Of a stretch of 64,000 nt of DNA, positions 1 to 10,849 are shown piece after piece. The position numbers and the translations under genes were made by a program. Every line of letters begins with the position of its first letter. Position 1 is the first letter of the stretch. Origin of the DNA: Zanthoxylum bungeanum (lineage: Eukaryota; Streptophyta; Magnoliopsida; Sapindales; Rutaceae); NCBI GenBank assembly GCA_019454045.1, contig SKCR01018443.1, positions 434,001 to 498,000 on the forward strand, written 5' to 3'. The notes under the pieces are model-generated. The model did no database searches. It saw only the letters and a list, made by a program, of their open reading frames with translations, and had not been told where the DNA came from.

Positions 1-389
1 GATGTGGTACATAAATATATGTACTGATGTGCAGAATCTGCTAATTAGCAGGAGACTGGCTTCAGTTGAGATCTACCTGCGAGTCGGAAACGGGACGAGA
101 GTCGCTGTTTTAACCGTAGAATCCTAAGGTTAGGAACTACCTTTTAGGCATGTACTTAAATTAGAAAACTGTTAAAATGTAACTGGTTTGACTAGAAACA
201 TTATCTCTATATCTAAGTTTAACCCGTTGCGGGTATACCTTTATATTCTAGAACACTAAGTGTTTTATTTTATAAAGATGATATTGAGATAAGCACACTA
301 GATGTGAACAACAATATTTATATTTAGAATATAAATGAATCTCAAACATAAGATATGACAAACAAATAGCTCAAATTGAATAAATCAGT

Positions 390-2830
390 TGAAACTTAAA
401 AGTGGCATTGTTGTCTGGGACACATTAACAAGACTCGTATATCCATACTTTCGAAGAGTGGGTACTAGGATGGATTTGATTCTAATCAAATGATGTCTAC
501 GAATCTAGTTTATTGGGCAAAGTGCCTAAAACACCTTTTACTTGGTAATAGTGCAAGTGCCACCGATCTGTTGGCCCTCGTTCATAGTGATGTAAATGGG
601 CCCATGTCTAGCTAGGCAAGAGGTGGATATGAACACTTCGTAACCTTTACGGATATGGCATCGCGTTATGGTTATGTGTTTCTTTTGAAACACAAGTCAT
701 AAACTCTTAGAGTTTCGACACGAAGTAGACAGACAGACCGGCTAAAGTATTAAACTGTCACGGTTAGACCATGGTGAAAAGTACTTCAGCAATAAGTTTC
801 TTGACTATTTGAAAGAGTATGGTATTCTTTCATAGTGTACTCCTCTCGGAACACCTCAATTTGACGGTGTGTCCGAACAGAGAAACCAAATTTTGTTGGA
901 CATGATAAGGTTAATTATGAGTCGCTCTGAGCTACCATTTTCCTTCTAGGAATACGCATTAAACAGTGCAATACTTATTTTAAATAAGGTTCCATGAAAA
1001 ATTTGTTAGACAGATTTCATATTAGATATGAACAGGAAAGAAACTGGGTTTCTCATTCCTGAAGATTTGGGAATGCTAGACATATGTTTGGATGATACCA
1101 AACTAGAACCCAAATCGGATAAGTGCCTAATTTGTGGGTTATCCTAGGGTAACCAAAGTATAGTACTTATACAAATCACAAGAGAACAATGTAATTGTTG
1201 CTCTCCTTGTGGTTTTCCTAAGAGGAATACCAATATGCAGTGGTAAGTGGGAAGAAAGTAAAACTCGATGAAAATCAGAGTAATACTATTCTAGGCACCG
1301 ATTCCTTAATGAAACACAAACAGTTTATCAGGGATGAAACTGTACCACAATCTTCGAATACACAAGAACCGCGCAAGTCGGAGAGAGTCAGAAAAAAACC
1401 TGGGAGGTATGGGTTTCTGATCTCACCTTATGAAGATGTCAATCTTATTGAGGAATACGAACTGGCTACGTATGAGGAAGTGATACAAGGTATCGACTCC
1501 TTTTATGGAAAAGTGCCATGAAGTCCGAAATGGATTCCATGTATACCAACCAAGTTTAGACACTGGTTGTTGTACCGGAAGGCATTGTGCCTATTGGTAC
1601 TAAATGAGTCTTCAAGGAAGACAAACATGGATGACAACATACAAATGTACAAAGCTAGGCTTGTAGCGAAAAGGTATCGTTATCAACATTGTGTCGATTG
1701 CGACGAAACCTTTTATCTGTTGCCATGATTAAATCCATTCGGATAATGCTTGCTAACGCTGCATGTTTCATTTATGAAATATGACAGCTGAACATCAAAA
1801 CTGCTTTCCTTAACGGAAACCTTTAGAGGATGTTTACAACATCCTGACGGTTTTGTCATACCAAAACATGCAAACAAGGTTTGCAAGTTAAATCGATCCA
1901 TTTATGGATTGAAGCAAGCATTGCGTTCTTGTAACTATCGTTTTGATGTAATCATAATGGTATATGATTTAATTCAAAACGAAAATGATTCTTGTGTATA
2001 TAAGAAGATTAGTGGGAGCGCACTGATAATGATTTTCCTATATATAATGATGATATATCATTTCTTGGAAATGACACTCCCATAATATAATCAGTGAAAG
2101 CTTGGCTTTCATAAAAATTCTCCATAGAAAACTTAGGAAATACAACCTTTATTCTAGGAATAAGGATCTACTTGGATAGATCTAAGAGTTGTTGGCACTC
2201 TCCGAGGACTAGTACATTGAAAGATATGTATGTGACCTGGTGTCTCATATGCTTTGAGCAAAAGGAGTCACAATCAGTTCGATCTAAGTAGTCACCAGAT
2301 TGATGTTAAGAACATCCTTAAGTATCTTATACGAACTAATGATGCTTTCTTAAGATATGGAGATGGAGAACTTGAAGTGACTAGGTTCATCGTTGCAAGT
2401 TTCATAACCGATAAAAATGACTATAAGTCGTAATAAGGGTACTATATAGTTTGAATAACGGAACAGTGAGCTGGAAATCTTCCAAGCAAGATATTGTTGC
2501 CGAATAAACAACAAAAGCGGAATATTGCTGCAGTTGAGGCAGTAAAATAAGCAATTTTGGATCTGTAAACTTCCTAATTAGATTAGGAGTAGTTCTGTTA
2601 GCAGCTGAGCTAGGCTACAACACAGGTTAAAGAATTAATGGTCTCATCAATGATCCAAGTATATACTTCAACTATTTCATCTGATTCATCGGATCATACA
2701 TCGTGGCGATGTGATGATCGAATAAATCGCATCAGATGATAACCTTGCAAATCCGCTGACGAAAGCTGTTTCTCAGCAAAAGTTTGAGCGACCCGTATAT
2801 AGTTCAGGTGTAAGACACTTGAGTGATTGG
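390..2830 (+). pseudogene. Copia-1 pol remnant (integrase, RT, RNase H)
   Basis: Many stops and frameshifts break the frame, but domains follow in copia order. Near 410-600 lie pieces of the GAG-pre-integrase and integrase core (a CCHLGHINK-like and a LVHSDVNGP-like stretch). At 1240-1521 is the longest open piece, 93 codons, containing RKSERVRKKPGRYGF, the usual basic linker between integrase and RT. At 1770-1900 the RT palm is recognisable (a KTAFLNGNL stretch). RNase H remains lie at about 2400-2800, ending just before the polypurine tract. No catalytic set is intact, so this copy cannot move by itself. Confidence 0.75.
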
Positions 2831-2837
2831 CTATAGG

Positions 2838-2850
2838 CCAAGTGGGAGAT
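2838..2850 (+). other. Polypurine tract of Copia-1
   Basis: The stretch CCAAGTGGGAGAT lies immediately upstream of the LTR start TGTTGG. It is the typical copia plus-strand primer and fixes the LTR boundary and element orientation. Confidence 0.8.
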
Positions 2851-4813
2851 TGTTGGACAATTATGACCCATAACATCACTATTTGTACAGAACATGGTGT
2901 TGTTGTACAAATTAACTATGTGACAAAGGAAATTGCTCTTTTATCATTTGTAATTTGATCACTGAGATATATAAATGATAAAAGTGCATATGAGACAGTA
3001 TTAATCCACTAAGGTTTAATCATTAAAATATCACTAGTCGTAGTATTATCGAGATTGGACATCGATAATACGGAATAGCCTAGTATTGCACTTGTGCGCG
3101 TTGTGGGAGCATAATGACATAGTTCTCATATATTTGGGTATTGGATACTTATGCAAATGTAATAGGAGGTTGTGTTTACCGATGGTACGGAAACAACTTC
3201 ACTCTGGATAGACCCCTCAGAATTCCATTGGTAGTATGACTATGTGTCTATGAAAGTCCGAATCAGGGTAGGTGTATTTGGTCTTAACCTGAGACTTGCA
3301 TCGCTAATACTTGAGACAATCAATATACTTTGGTTTTGGTCATCCAGGGCTTTAACAGGTTCTCTGTACGCCTCTTCTAGGTATACTGAGAATCGTAGTG
3401 TATTGGGTGTGATGTCAAGATGGAAGTATCACTCCAGTCATATGGAGATGATGATCACGCAGGATACGAAACTAGTACTCTTATGTACTGCAGTCATCGG
3501 GATAATATGACTTGGTCATGATTATCCGATTATAGAGACTAGTTACCAGAGATCCGACATATGCTTCGTACGGGGCAGACATAATTCCAGCCCCAGGCCT
3601 TGCATGTGACATTAGATACTGGATCGCAATACGCAATACTACATATACTACGCTTGACACAAATTACATATTCCTTAAAAGAATATTTCTGGAGAATTGG
3701 ATAGGCACGGTGCTTTGCTAGAGGCCAACCATGTCTTGTAAATCGGTAAAAACGTAGTACTAGGTACGTACGTGTTCGGATAGTTCGACGACCGAATTTA
3801 CTGCTAACATATCCAGGGATCTCATTGGTCGCTTCCCGAAGATTCACTGATGACTTATGACTCAAACATGATTAATCTGGGATTAATTGAAAGAGAGAGA
3901 AAATTAATCTAGGATTATTTACAAAGATATTTTATCTGGGATAAAATACTATTTAAAAGAGAGAGAACGATTAATTTGGAATTAATCGATTGAAATAATA
4001 TATTCGATACATTAAACGAAATTAGATTTCGACGCGGAATTAAAGTTGGATTTTAATTCAGGCTAACGAATTAATTTAGAATTAATTCGCGTGCGATGTG
4101 AATAGTAATTTTGCTAGACATAATTAATTAATTAAATTTGATTTAAATACGTCGCTACAGAAAATTCGTTAATTCGAAATTAACGAACCTGAGCCCGGAA
4201 TGTGTTTGTGGGCCCACTCGGATTTTGAATTAAAGTGGGGCCCACAAGTCATATCGCAAGTCACCTTTTGTGATGGAAGTCATATCAACTTTGAGTGATG
4301 TGATTCAAGTCACTTTTTGAGTGATGGGAGTAGTTTTGAGCAATTAATGCCATTTTTCCCTCCAAATGTTTGTTTTGCTTTTTGGAAAAGCATATACCAA
4401 AACTTTGTAAGACTTTTGGTATTAGGTTTTTGAAAAACAAAAACACAACACTCATCTCTCTCTCTTTCTATCTTCTTCATGGCCGAATGGGCTTCTCTTT
4501 TTCTCTCCATTTTGGGCGTGAACCTAGGGTTCATCTCCTTTGATTTTTGATTCAAAAATCATAAGTGCTAGCTCACATAATGAGTCATTCAAAAGTGATA
4601 GGGAAACCAATCCTTGAGCTTGGAATCAACACTCAAAGCTTAGAGCTTGAAGATCAACACAAAGGGCTTGGCCGAATTCATCAAGGAGGAAAATTTTTGT
4701 GTTCAACGCATCCAAAATCTGATTAAAGTGAGCATTTTCCGCATTCTTACTTTGTTGTATTCACATGATTTCTAGCTTAATTTGATCTTGGTTTGACCTA
4801 GAAAACCCCAACA
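2851..4813 (+). repeat. 3' LTR of Copia-1 (family reference copy, 1963 bp)
   Basis: It starts TGTTGGACAATT and ends CCCCAACA. The middle part (about 3871-4189) holds a chain of short perfect or near-perfect palindromes with three-base loops, such as TTAATC-TGG-GATTAA and TTTATC-TGG-GATAAA, which is shared by all five copies of this LTR in the window. The short open frames inside the LTR are not conserved as proteins and I do not treat them as genes. Confidence 0.88.
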
Positions 4814-4988
4814 CCTACGGCGGCACTTACGTGTGGGATGATAGATTTCTGTGGCATAGTAATTCTCTTAGGTTTCTAATTCGTTATTCATGGTTCATGC
4901 ATCATGTTTAATTATATGTCAAAATTGTTTGATGATTTTAATATGCGATGAATGTATGTTAAATGCATGTTTATTTTATTTTTCAGTC
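4814..4988 (+). other. Copia-2 leader fragment
   Basis: This short non-coding piece lies between the Copia-1 LTR and the gag start. It ends in a T-rich run followed by TTTTTCAG and then TC-ATG, which looks like a plant 3' splice site directly before the start codon. No PBS of the usual initiator-methionine type is visible. Confidence 0.4.
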
Positions 4989-5690
4989 ATGGTTTCTCCA
5001 ATTATTTCCATACTCTCAAATGATAAATTAACAGGAGAAAATTATGTTAAGTGGAAAAGTAATATGAATGCTATCCTGATCTGGGAAGACCTAAAGTTTG
5101 TCTTGATGAAGGAGTGTCCTCCCGAGCCGGCCATAAATGTTGGCCAAGCTGTGCGTGATACCTACCAGAAATGGGTCGCAGCAAATGAGAAAGCCCGCTG
5201 CTACTTGCTAGCAGAGATGTCTGAGGTTCTTGCTGCAAAGCATGAACCTATGGCTTCAGTATCTCAGATGATGGAGTCATTACAGAGCATGTTCGGGCAG
5301 CCTTCAGAGCGTCAATATCATGAGGTCATGGTCTCAGCGATGACTGCTAGGATGAAGGATGAGCCATCAGTTCGAGAGCACGTCTTAAGGATGATGACCT
5401 ATCTTAACACTGCTGAAACCCATGGAGCTCGTATTGATGAGTGTAGCCAGGTGACCATGATCATGGAAACTCTTCCGAAGAGTTTCCTGTAGTTTAAAAG
5501 AAACTATTTTATGAACAAGTTGACTTTTACTTTGACCCAGCTGCTAAATGAGGTCACCCACTACGAGTCCATACTTGTGGATCCTCGTAAGTCCAGTGAT
5601 GAGGCAAATGTTGCCGAGTCTTCTAAATATGCAAGGCTAAGGCTAAGTCCATGAAGAAGAAGAATAAGAAAAGCTCCAAAGATGCCAAGC
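4989..5690 (+). pseudogene. Copia-2 gag (capsid domain)
   Basis: I chose the ATG at 4989 because it follows the splice-like leader end and opens with a typical copia gag start (VSPIISILSNDKLTGENYVKW). The frame is open to the TAG at 5490, then continues in frame as related sequence. The region matches the copia capsid (gag) domain, with the usual LTGENYVKWK and QYHEVM-type motifs. A one-base loss just before the zinc knuckle near 5700 shifts the frame, so gag is no longer fused properly to pol. Confidence 0.8.
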
Positions 5691-6874
5691 CCAAGGGAAA
5701 ATGTTCCACTGCAACAAGACCGGGCATTGGAAAAGGAATTGTCCTAAATACCTTGCTGAACTGAAGGAGAAAAATGATACAGGTAAATATGATTTACTCG
5801 TTATCGAAACTCTATTAGTGGAGGATGATAAATCCATTTGGATTGTTGATTCTGGAGCCACTAACCATGTCTGTTCTTCTTTACAGCTACTTGACTCATG
5901 GAGGGACCTTGCTGAAGGTGACTACACCATGAGGGTCGGGACAAGGGATACCATTTCAGCAAGAGCAGTGGGAGTTTCTAGTTTAAATTTTACAAAAAAT
6001 AGTTATTTAAATTTGAACAATGTGTTATTCATTCCTCGTTTTCACAAGAATTTGATTTTTGTTTCTAAACTTTTGGATGATGGATATTCAGTTTCTTTTA
6101 ATAGCAATATAGTTATTATTGGTAGAAATGGATTAACCATAAGCACATGAAACTCAGAAAATAACTTGTATGTGTTAAGACTGTTGTCACATAGGTCACT
6201 GCTCAATGTTGAAATGTTCAAGGTTGAGAAACCTAAAACTAAATGGCAAAAGATTTCTCACGATGACACATATCTGTGGCATCTTAGACTTGGTCATATC
6301 AACCTTGACTAGATAGACAGATTGATAAAGAATGGAGCCTTAAACCAGTTAAAGCTCGGAACTTTACCAATCTGCGAATCCTGTTTAGAAGGAAAAATGA
6401 CCAAGAGACCTTTTACTGGAAAAGGTCTAAGAGCCAATGAACCACTTGAGCTAATACATTCAGACGTTTGCAGACCGATAAATGTAAGAGCTCGAGGTGG
6501 TTATGAATTCTTCATCTTATTTATTGACGATTATTCCAGATATGAGTATGTTTACCTAATGCAGCACAAGTGAGATACTTTTGAAAAGTTCAAAGAGTAT
6601 CGTGCTGAGGTTGAGAACTAGTTGGGTAAAAGAATCAAAACTCTACGATCAGATTGTAGAGGAGAATACCTTGATAGAGATTTTGAGGAATTCTTAGTTA
6701 AGCAGGGGATAGTATCCCAGCTCACAGCACCTGGAACACCACAACAAAATGGTGTTGCAGAGAGGAGAAATTGGACCCTACTAGACATGATGAGATCTAT
6801 ATTTAGTTATAGCTCACTACCTAGTTCGTTTTTGGGATATGCACTGAAAACTGTAATGCATATCCTTAATGTAG
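5691..6874 (+). pseudogene. Copia-2 pol part 1: zinc knuckle, protease, integrase N-part
   Basis: The CCHC knuckle keeps HCNKTGHWKRNC; its first Cys is lost to a one-base deletion. The aspartic protease motif IVDSGATNHVC is intact near 5840. The integrase follows with its HHCC zinc-binding part (WHLRLGHIN, then CESCLEGK), and the core holds HSDVC, FIDDYSRY and PQQNGVAER, which contain the catalytic acidic residues. Stops at 6148, 6310, 6571, 6619 and 6877 break the frame. The integrase is cut at 6874 by a solo LTR and resumes at 8769. Confidence 0.85.
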
Positions 6875-7111
6875 TGTAGACATTACATTTTTTGCATGAG
6901 CCCGATGAGGAGCCTCGTATGGAGGTACTTCCTGGAAAGTTGCGGAAGTTGCAAAAAATTAATGCCGGAAGGAAGGAAAACCTCCAAAATTAGCACCTCG
7001 TCGGATTCAGACTCACTGGCCAGCCTCAGATTCACTCAGTCAAGCCTCTGCTTCAAACCTTAGCCTCGGCCCATGCAGCCCAAAACCCCATGCATACAAA
7101 TCCTCTCACCA

Positions 7112-7213
7112 CTTGCCAAAATTAACAAAGATTTGAAATCCCCTTCTTGCCAAACTTAACAAAGATTTGAAATCCCCTTCTTACCAAACTTAACAAAGAT
7201 TTGAGATCCCCTC
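7112..7213. repeat. Three 34-bp tandem repeats
   Basis: The unit contains CCAAACTTAACAAAGATTT and recurs at about 7112, 7146 and 7180 with few differences. It lies within the solo LTR and has no coding role that I can see. Confidence 0.8.
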
Positions 7214-7370
7214 ATCACCAAATTTATAAGATTTTATTCCGAAAATAATTTGATAATATATTTCCCAAATAAACATGATTTGTTTCCCTATTTGGAGATC
7301 CCTTCAAATCATTATAAAAGGGACCAAGTCATCATCAAAGGAAGAGTGGCGGCAACCCTAGAGAACAACT

Positions 7371-7530
7371 ATGAAAAAAAAAAAAAAACAGAGGGGAGAT
7401 CACCGAAAAAAAGAAAAAAAAGGAGAAAAAAAAGGTAGAAGACCAAAAATATAGAGAGGAAAAAATAGAGAATCACCGAAAAAAAGAAGAAGAACGAAAA
7501 ACATAGAGGAGAAATAAAAAAACCCTGAAA
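7371..7530. repeat. A/G-rich low-complexity tract
   Basis: This purine run contains several poly-A stretches mixed with GAGG and GAGA. Long translations across it on the minus strand are only strings of Phe, Ser and Leu and are not genes. Confidence 0.7.
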
Positions 7531-8768
7531 GTAGTGAAATAGCAACCAGCGTGGGAAGAAATAGCAAACAACAACCAGCGTTAAAAGAGACAGCAAAAAG
7601 CGTGAAGAAATAGTAAACAACATGAAGAAATAGCAAACAGTGAACCATTGAACAAAAACAATGAAACAATGAGCAGAAATAGTGAACCAGTGAGCAGAAA
7701 CAGCGAACCAGCAATCAGAAATAGCAAACCAGCAGCCAGAAATAGTGAACTAGTAATCGGAAACAGCGAACCAAACCATGAAACCAAACTTTGATCCTTG
7801 CGGCGATGACCTAACGCACTTCCGAGAAAGCAACTTAAAAGGTAAGACCTGAGGGCATCCTTACCATATTTATTTTTATAGTTCCGGACGCTGATGCATG
7901 GCTGGACATGAAATACGTCCAGCATTGTATGTGAAGTCTTACATCAAGAATGGTCGAATCTCTGGCCACATCTCATCTTCGGTACTTTGTTATTTATCCT
8001 ATTTATCTATTTTGTCACTTTTATTGTTATTTTATTATTTCGCCTTTATTTTGTTTATGTTTTTTCATGTTGATGATTATCCGTATATGCATGGTTATAT
8101 TTTTTATGTCTGTTTACATTGCATTGATGATTTTATGTGTTATTATCCCTTGCGGTTTATCGGATTGTAACCCAGACGTAAATTCCGTAGCCGAATCCGA
8201 ATAGACGGTAGTACGCTCTGTACTTGGGATATAACTCCATTTGCCACTCGGGAAAAATTCATATATGCATGTTGACGTCGTTATTGGTACTATTGCATGT
8301 TTTCTCCCACCTTAGCATTGTTACTTCCCATATGCGTTACATATATTATTGACGTTTTTCCTGCTTTTGATTGTTTATTATAATTTTCGTTATCGCACCT
8401 CGTATATCTCAATTTAATATACTTTTGGAACTATGTTATTGCGATTATTATTTTGGTTGGGTATGTTATTACATTTTTCTTCGCTTTTATGCATGAATTG
8501 CATTAAGACTTGACTATACCATTGTGTGAGCCCTTACATTATACTGGCATAAGTAAGGGACCATTCCAAACCCAACGGTTTGAGGTCTTCCCTTGCAAGG
8601 GGTGAGTGCAGCCTTAAATCTTTCCGAGTTCACGCTGGGTGGCGACTCCTTTATTATCAGATTTAGTCCCCCGTGGGCTAATCTGTACTCTCTATGGGCT
8701 GCGAGCCCAACAGTATCGTGGTCGCCGAACATCATAGATATAACGGTAAACCCCGCTTCGCTCCTACA

Positions 8769-10835
8769 TGTAGTTCTGTCTAAGTCTGTTCCTAAGACTC
8801 CCTTAGAGTTGTGGAATGGTCGTAAAACTAGTTTACGATATTTCCGCATATAGGGGTGTCCAACACATGTGCTGAAGAATAAGACTACAAAGTTGGAGCC
8901 ACATTCTTAGGTGTGCCTATTTGTAGGCTATCCTAAGGAGACTAAGGGTGGATTCTTCTATAGTCCTAATGATAACAAAGAATTTTTATCGACAAATACT
9001 ACATTTCTAGAGGAGGACTATATGAGAGAGTTCAAGCCTCGAAGTAAAATGTTACTTGAGGAGTTACTTGCTGGTTCAACCAACACACCATCATCAATGA
9101 TAGTTGACAAATACATAGCACCTTCGACATCTGAGCATCAGATGCAAGTTAGTCAGAATGATCTACCACCTAGATGCAGTGGGAGGGTTATATGGTAACC
9201 TGATCGCCACTTTTGGGTTGGAGAGGCACAAATTGTCGCATCCAGCGATGGTATAGATGATCCATTGACCTATCGTAGTGCAATGGATGATTCTGACAAT
9301 GAGGAATGGCTCAAAGCCATGAACCTAGAGATGGAGTCCATGTACTCCAACTCAGTCTGGGAACTTGTAGACCAACCTGATGGGGTGAAACCCATAGGTT
9401 GAAAGTGGATCTACAAGAGAAAGATAAGAGCAGATAGGAAGGTACAGACCTTCAAGGCTAGGCTAGTGGCCAAGGGTTATACCCAGAAAGAGGGAGTTGA
9501 CTATGAGGAAACTTTCTCGCCAGTAGCCATGCTCAAATCCATCCGCACTCTTCTATCCACTACTGCATATTATGACTATGAAATTTCACAAATGGACGTC
9601 AAGACTATATTCTTGAATGACAATCTTGATGAGAGTATCTATATGGTACAACCAGAGGGGTTAATAACCCAAGGTCAAGAGCAAAAGGTTTGCAAGCTGC
9701 AAAAGTCCATTTATAGACTTAAGCAGACGTCTCGATCTTGGAATATAAGATTTGATACCACGATCAAGTCTTATGATTTTGAGCAGAATGTTGATTAGCT
9801 TTTTGTATACAAGCGCGTCATTGACGGGAATGTAGTTTTTCTTGTTTTATAGGTCGATGATATTTTACTCATTGGGAATAATGTAAAGATATTATCGGAC
9901 GTGAAAACCTGGCTAGCTAACCAATTCCAAATGAAAGATTTGGGAGAGGCCAGTTATGTTCTTGAGATTCAGATATTTCGGGATCGCAAGAAACGACTGT
10001 TAGCTATATCTCAGGCATACTATATTGACAAGATCCTTATGCGATTTGGGATGCAGAATTCCAAGAAAGGCAATTTACCTTGTCGGCATGGAATTCATTT
10101 GTCAAAGGAACAGTCTCCTAAGACACCTCAAGATGTAGAGGAAATGAGACATATCCCATATGCCTCAGCAAATGGTAGTCTCATGTATGCTATGTTATGC
10201 ACGAGACCAGACATCTGTTTTGCAGTGGGAGTAGTCAGTAGGTTTCAGTCGAACCCAGGATTGGATCACTGGGTGGCTGTGAAATATATTCTCAAGTATC
10301 TTAAGAGAGCGAGATATTATATGCTTGTATATTTCGGTGAGGATATGATCCTGAGGGGGTATACGAACTCTGATTTTCAGACAAATGTTGATTCTAGGAA
10401 ATCAACATCTGGATCAGTGTTTACCCTAGGTGGTGGGGCTATAGTATGGCGGAGTATAAAGCAATCTTGCATTGATGACTCCACCATTGAGGCCGAATAT
10501 GTAGCAGCTTGTGAAGCAGCTAAGGAAGCAGTCTGGCTCCGTAAATTCTTGGGAGATCTGGAAGTTGTTACAGATATAGATAGACCACTCACACTTTATT
10601 TTGATAATAGTGTGCAGTGGCAAACTCTAAAGAACCAAGAAGCCACAAGATGGGAAAGCATATAGAGAGGAAATATCATATCATCAGGGAGATAGTGCAG
10701 AGAGGAGACGTTATTGTCACAAAAATTACATCCGCAGAGAACCTGGCTGATCTGTTTACAAAGACCTTGTCAGCTAAAGTGTTTGAAGGTCACCTAGATG
10801 GTCTAGGATTACGTGACATGTCCTATTTTCTCTAG
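8769..10835 (+). pseudogene. Copia-2 pol part 2: integrase C-part, RT, RNase H
   Basis: The frame picks up exactly after the solo LTR (SKSVPKTPLELWNGRK, then CLFVGYPKETKGGFFYS), which is the end of copia integrase. The RT starts near 9300 with WLKAMNLEMESMYSNSVWEL and has KARLVAKGYTQKEGVDY and QMDVKTIFLN. In the RT active site the Tyr codon of YVDD is replaced by TAG (near 9850), leaving stop-VDDILLI. RNase H covers about 10300-10670 ([20 protein letters not shown]). Stops at 8852, 9196, 9400, 9796, 9850 and 10663 show decay. Coding ends with a TAG near 10833. Confidence 0.85.
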
Positions 10836-10849
10836 TGCAAGTGGGAGAT
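10836..10849 (+). other. Polypurine tract of Copia-2
   Basis: TGCAAGTGGGAGAT lies between the end of the RNase H region and the LTR start TGTTGGG. Confidence 0.8.

Larger units (their letters stand above)
1..4813 (+). mobile_element. Copia-1: decayed Ty1/copia element, internal part and 3' LTR
   Basis: The left end lies outside the window. Bases 1 to 2850 are the worn inside of a copia element and 2851 to 4813 its 3' LTR. The two are joined by a polypurine tract ending AAGTGGGAGAT, directly followed by the LTR start TGTTGG. The LTR ends in CCAACA, so both termini form the usual inverted repeat. The element abuts the leader of Copia-2, so it probably inserted there; the first flanking bases on the right are CCTAC, and the left duplicate cannot be seen. 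Copies of the same LTR occur four more times in the window, always on the plus strand. Confidence 0.85.
6875..8768. mobile_element. Solo LTR of an unrelated LTR element inside the Copia-2 integrase
   Basis: The insert begins TGTAGAC and ends CTCCTACA, and both sides carry the 5-base target duplication TGTAG (6870-6874 and 8769-8773). Removing it rejoins the Copia-2 integrase frame. It holds no coding domain, so it is a solo LTR or a short non-autonomous element. Inside are three 34-base repeats (7112-7213), a long A/G-rich run (7371-7530), and a zone of short repeats built on AGAAATAGNNAACCAG (7600-7780). The right-hand 250 bases contain a TGGCGACTCC stretch, as in some Tat-type gypsy elements, but family and orientation are uncertain. 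Confidence 0.8.

Noticed and set aside
3244..3865. Frames in the Copia-1 LTR, with relatives at 34765-35180 and 62715-63128
   Set aside because: They recur because the LTR recurs; stops differ between copies and no pattern of protein conservation is seen.
7369..7925. Phe/Leu-rich minus-strand frames suggesting membrane proteins
   Set aside because: They come from A/G-rich low-complexity DNA inside the solo LTR; no start context or family support.
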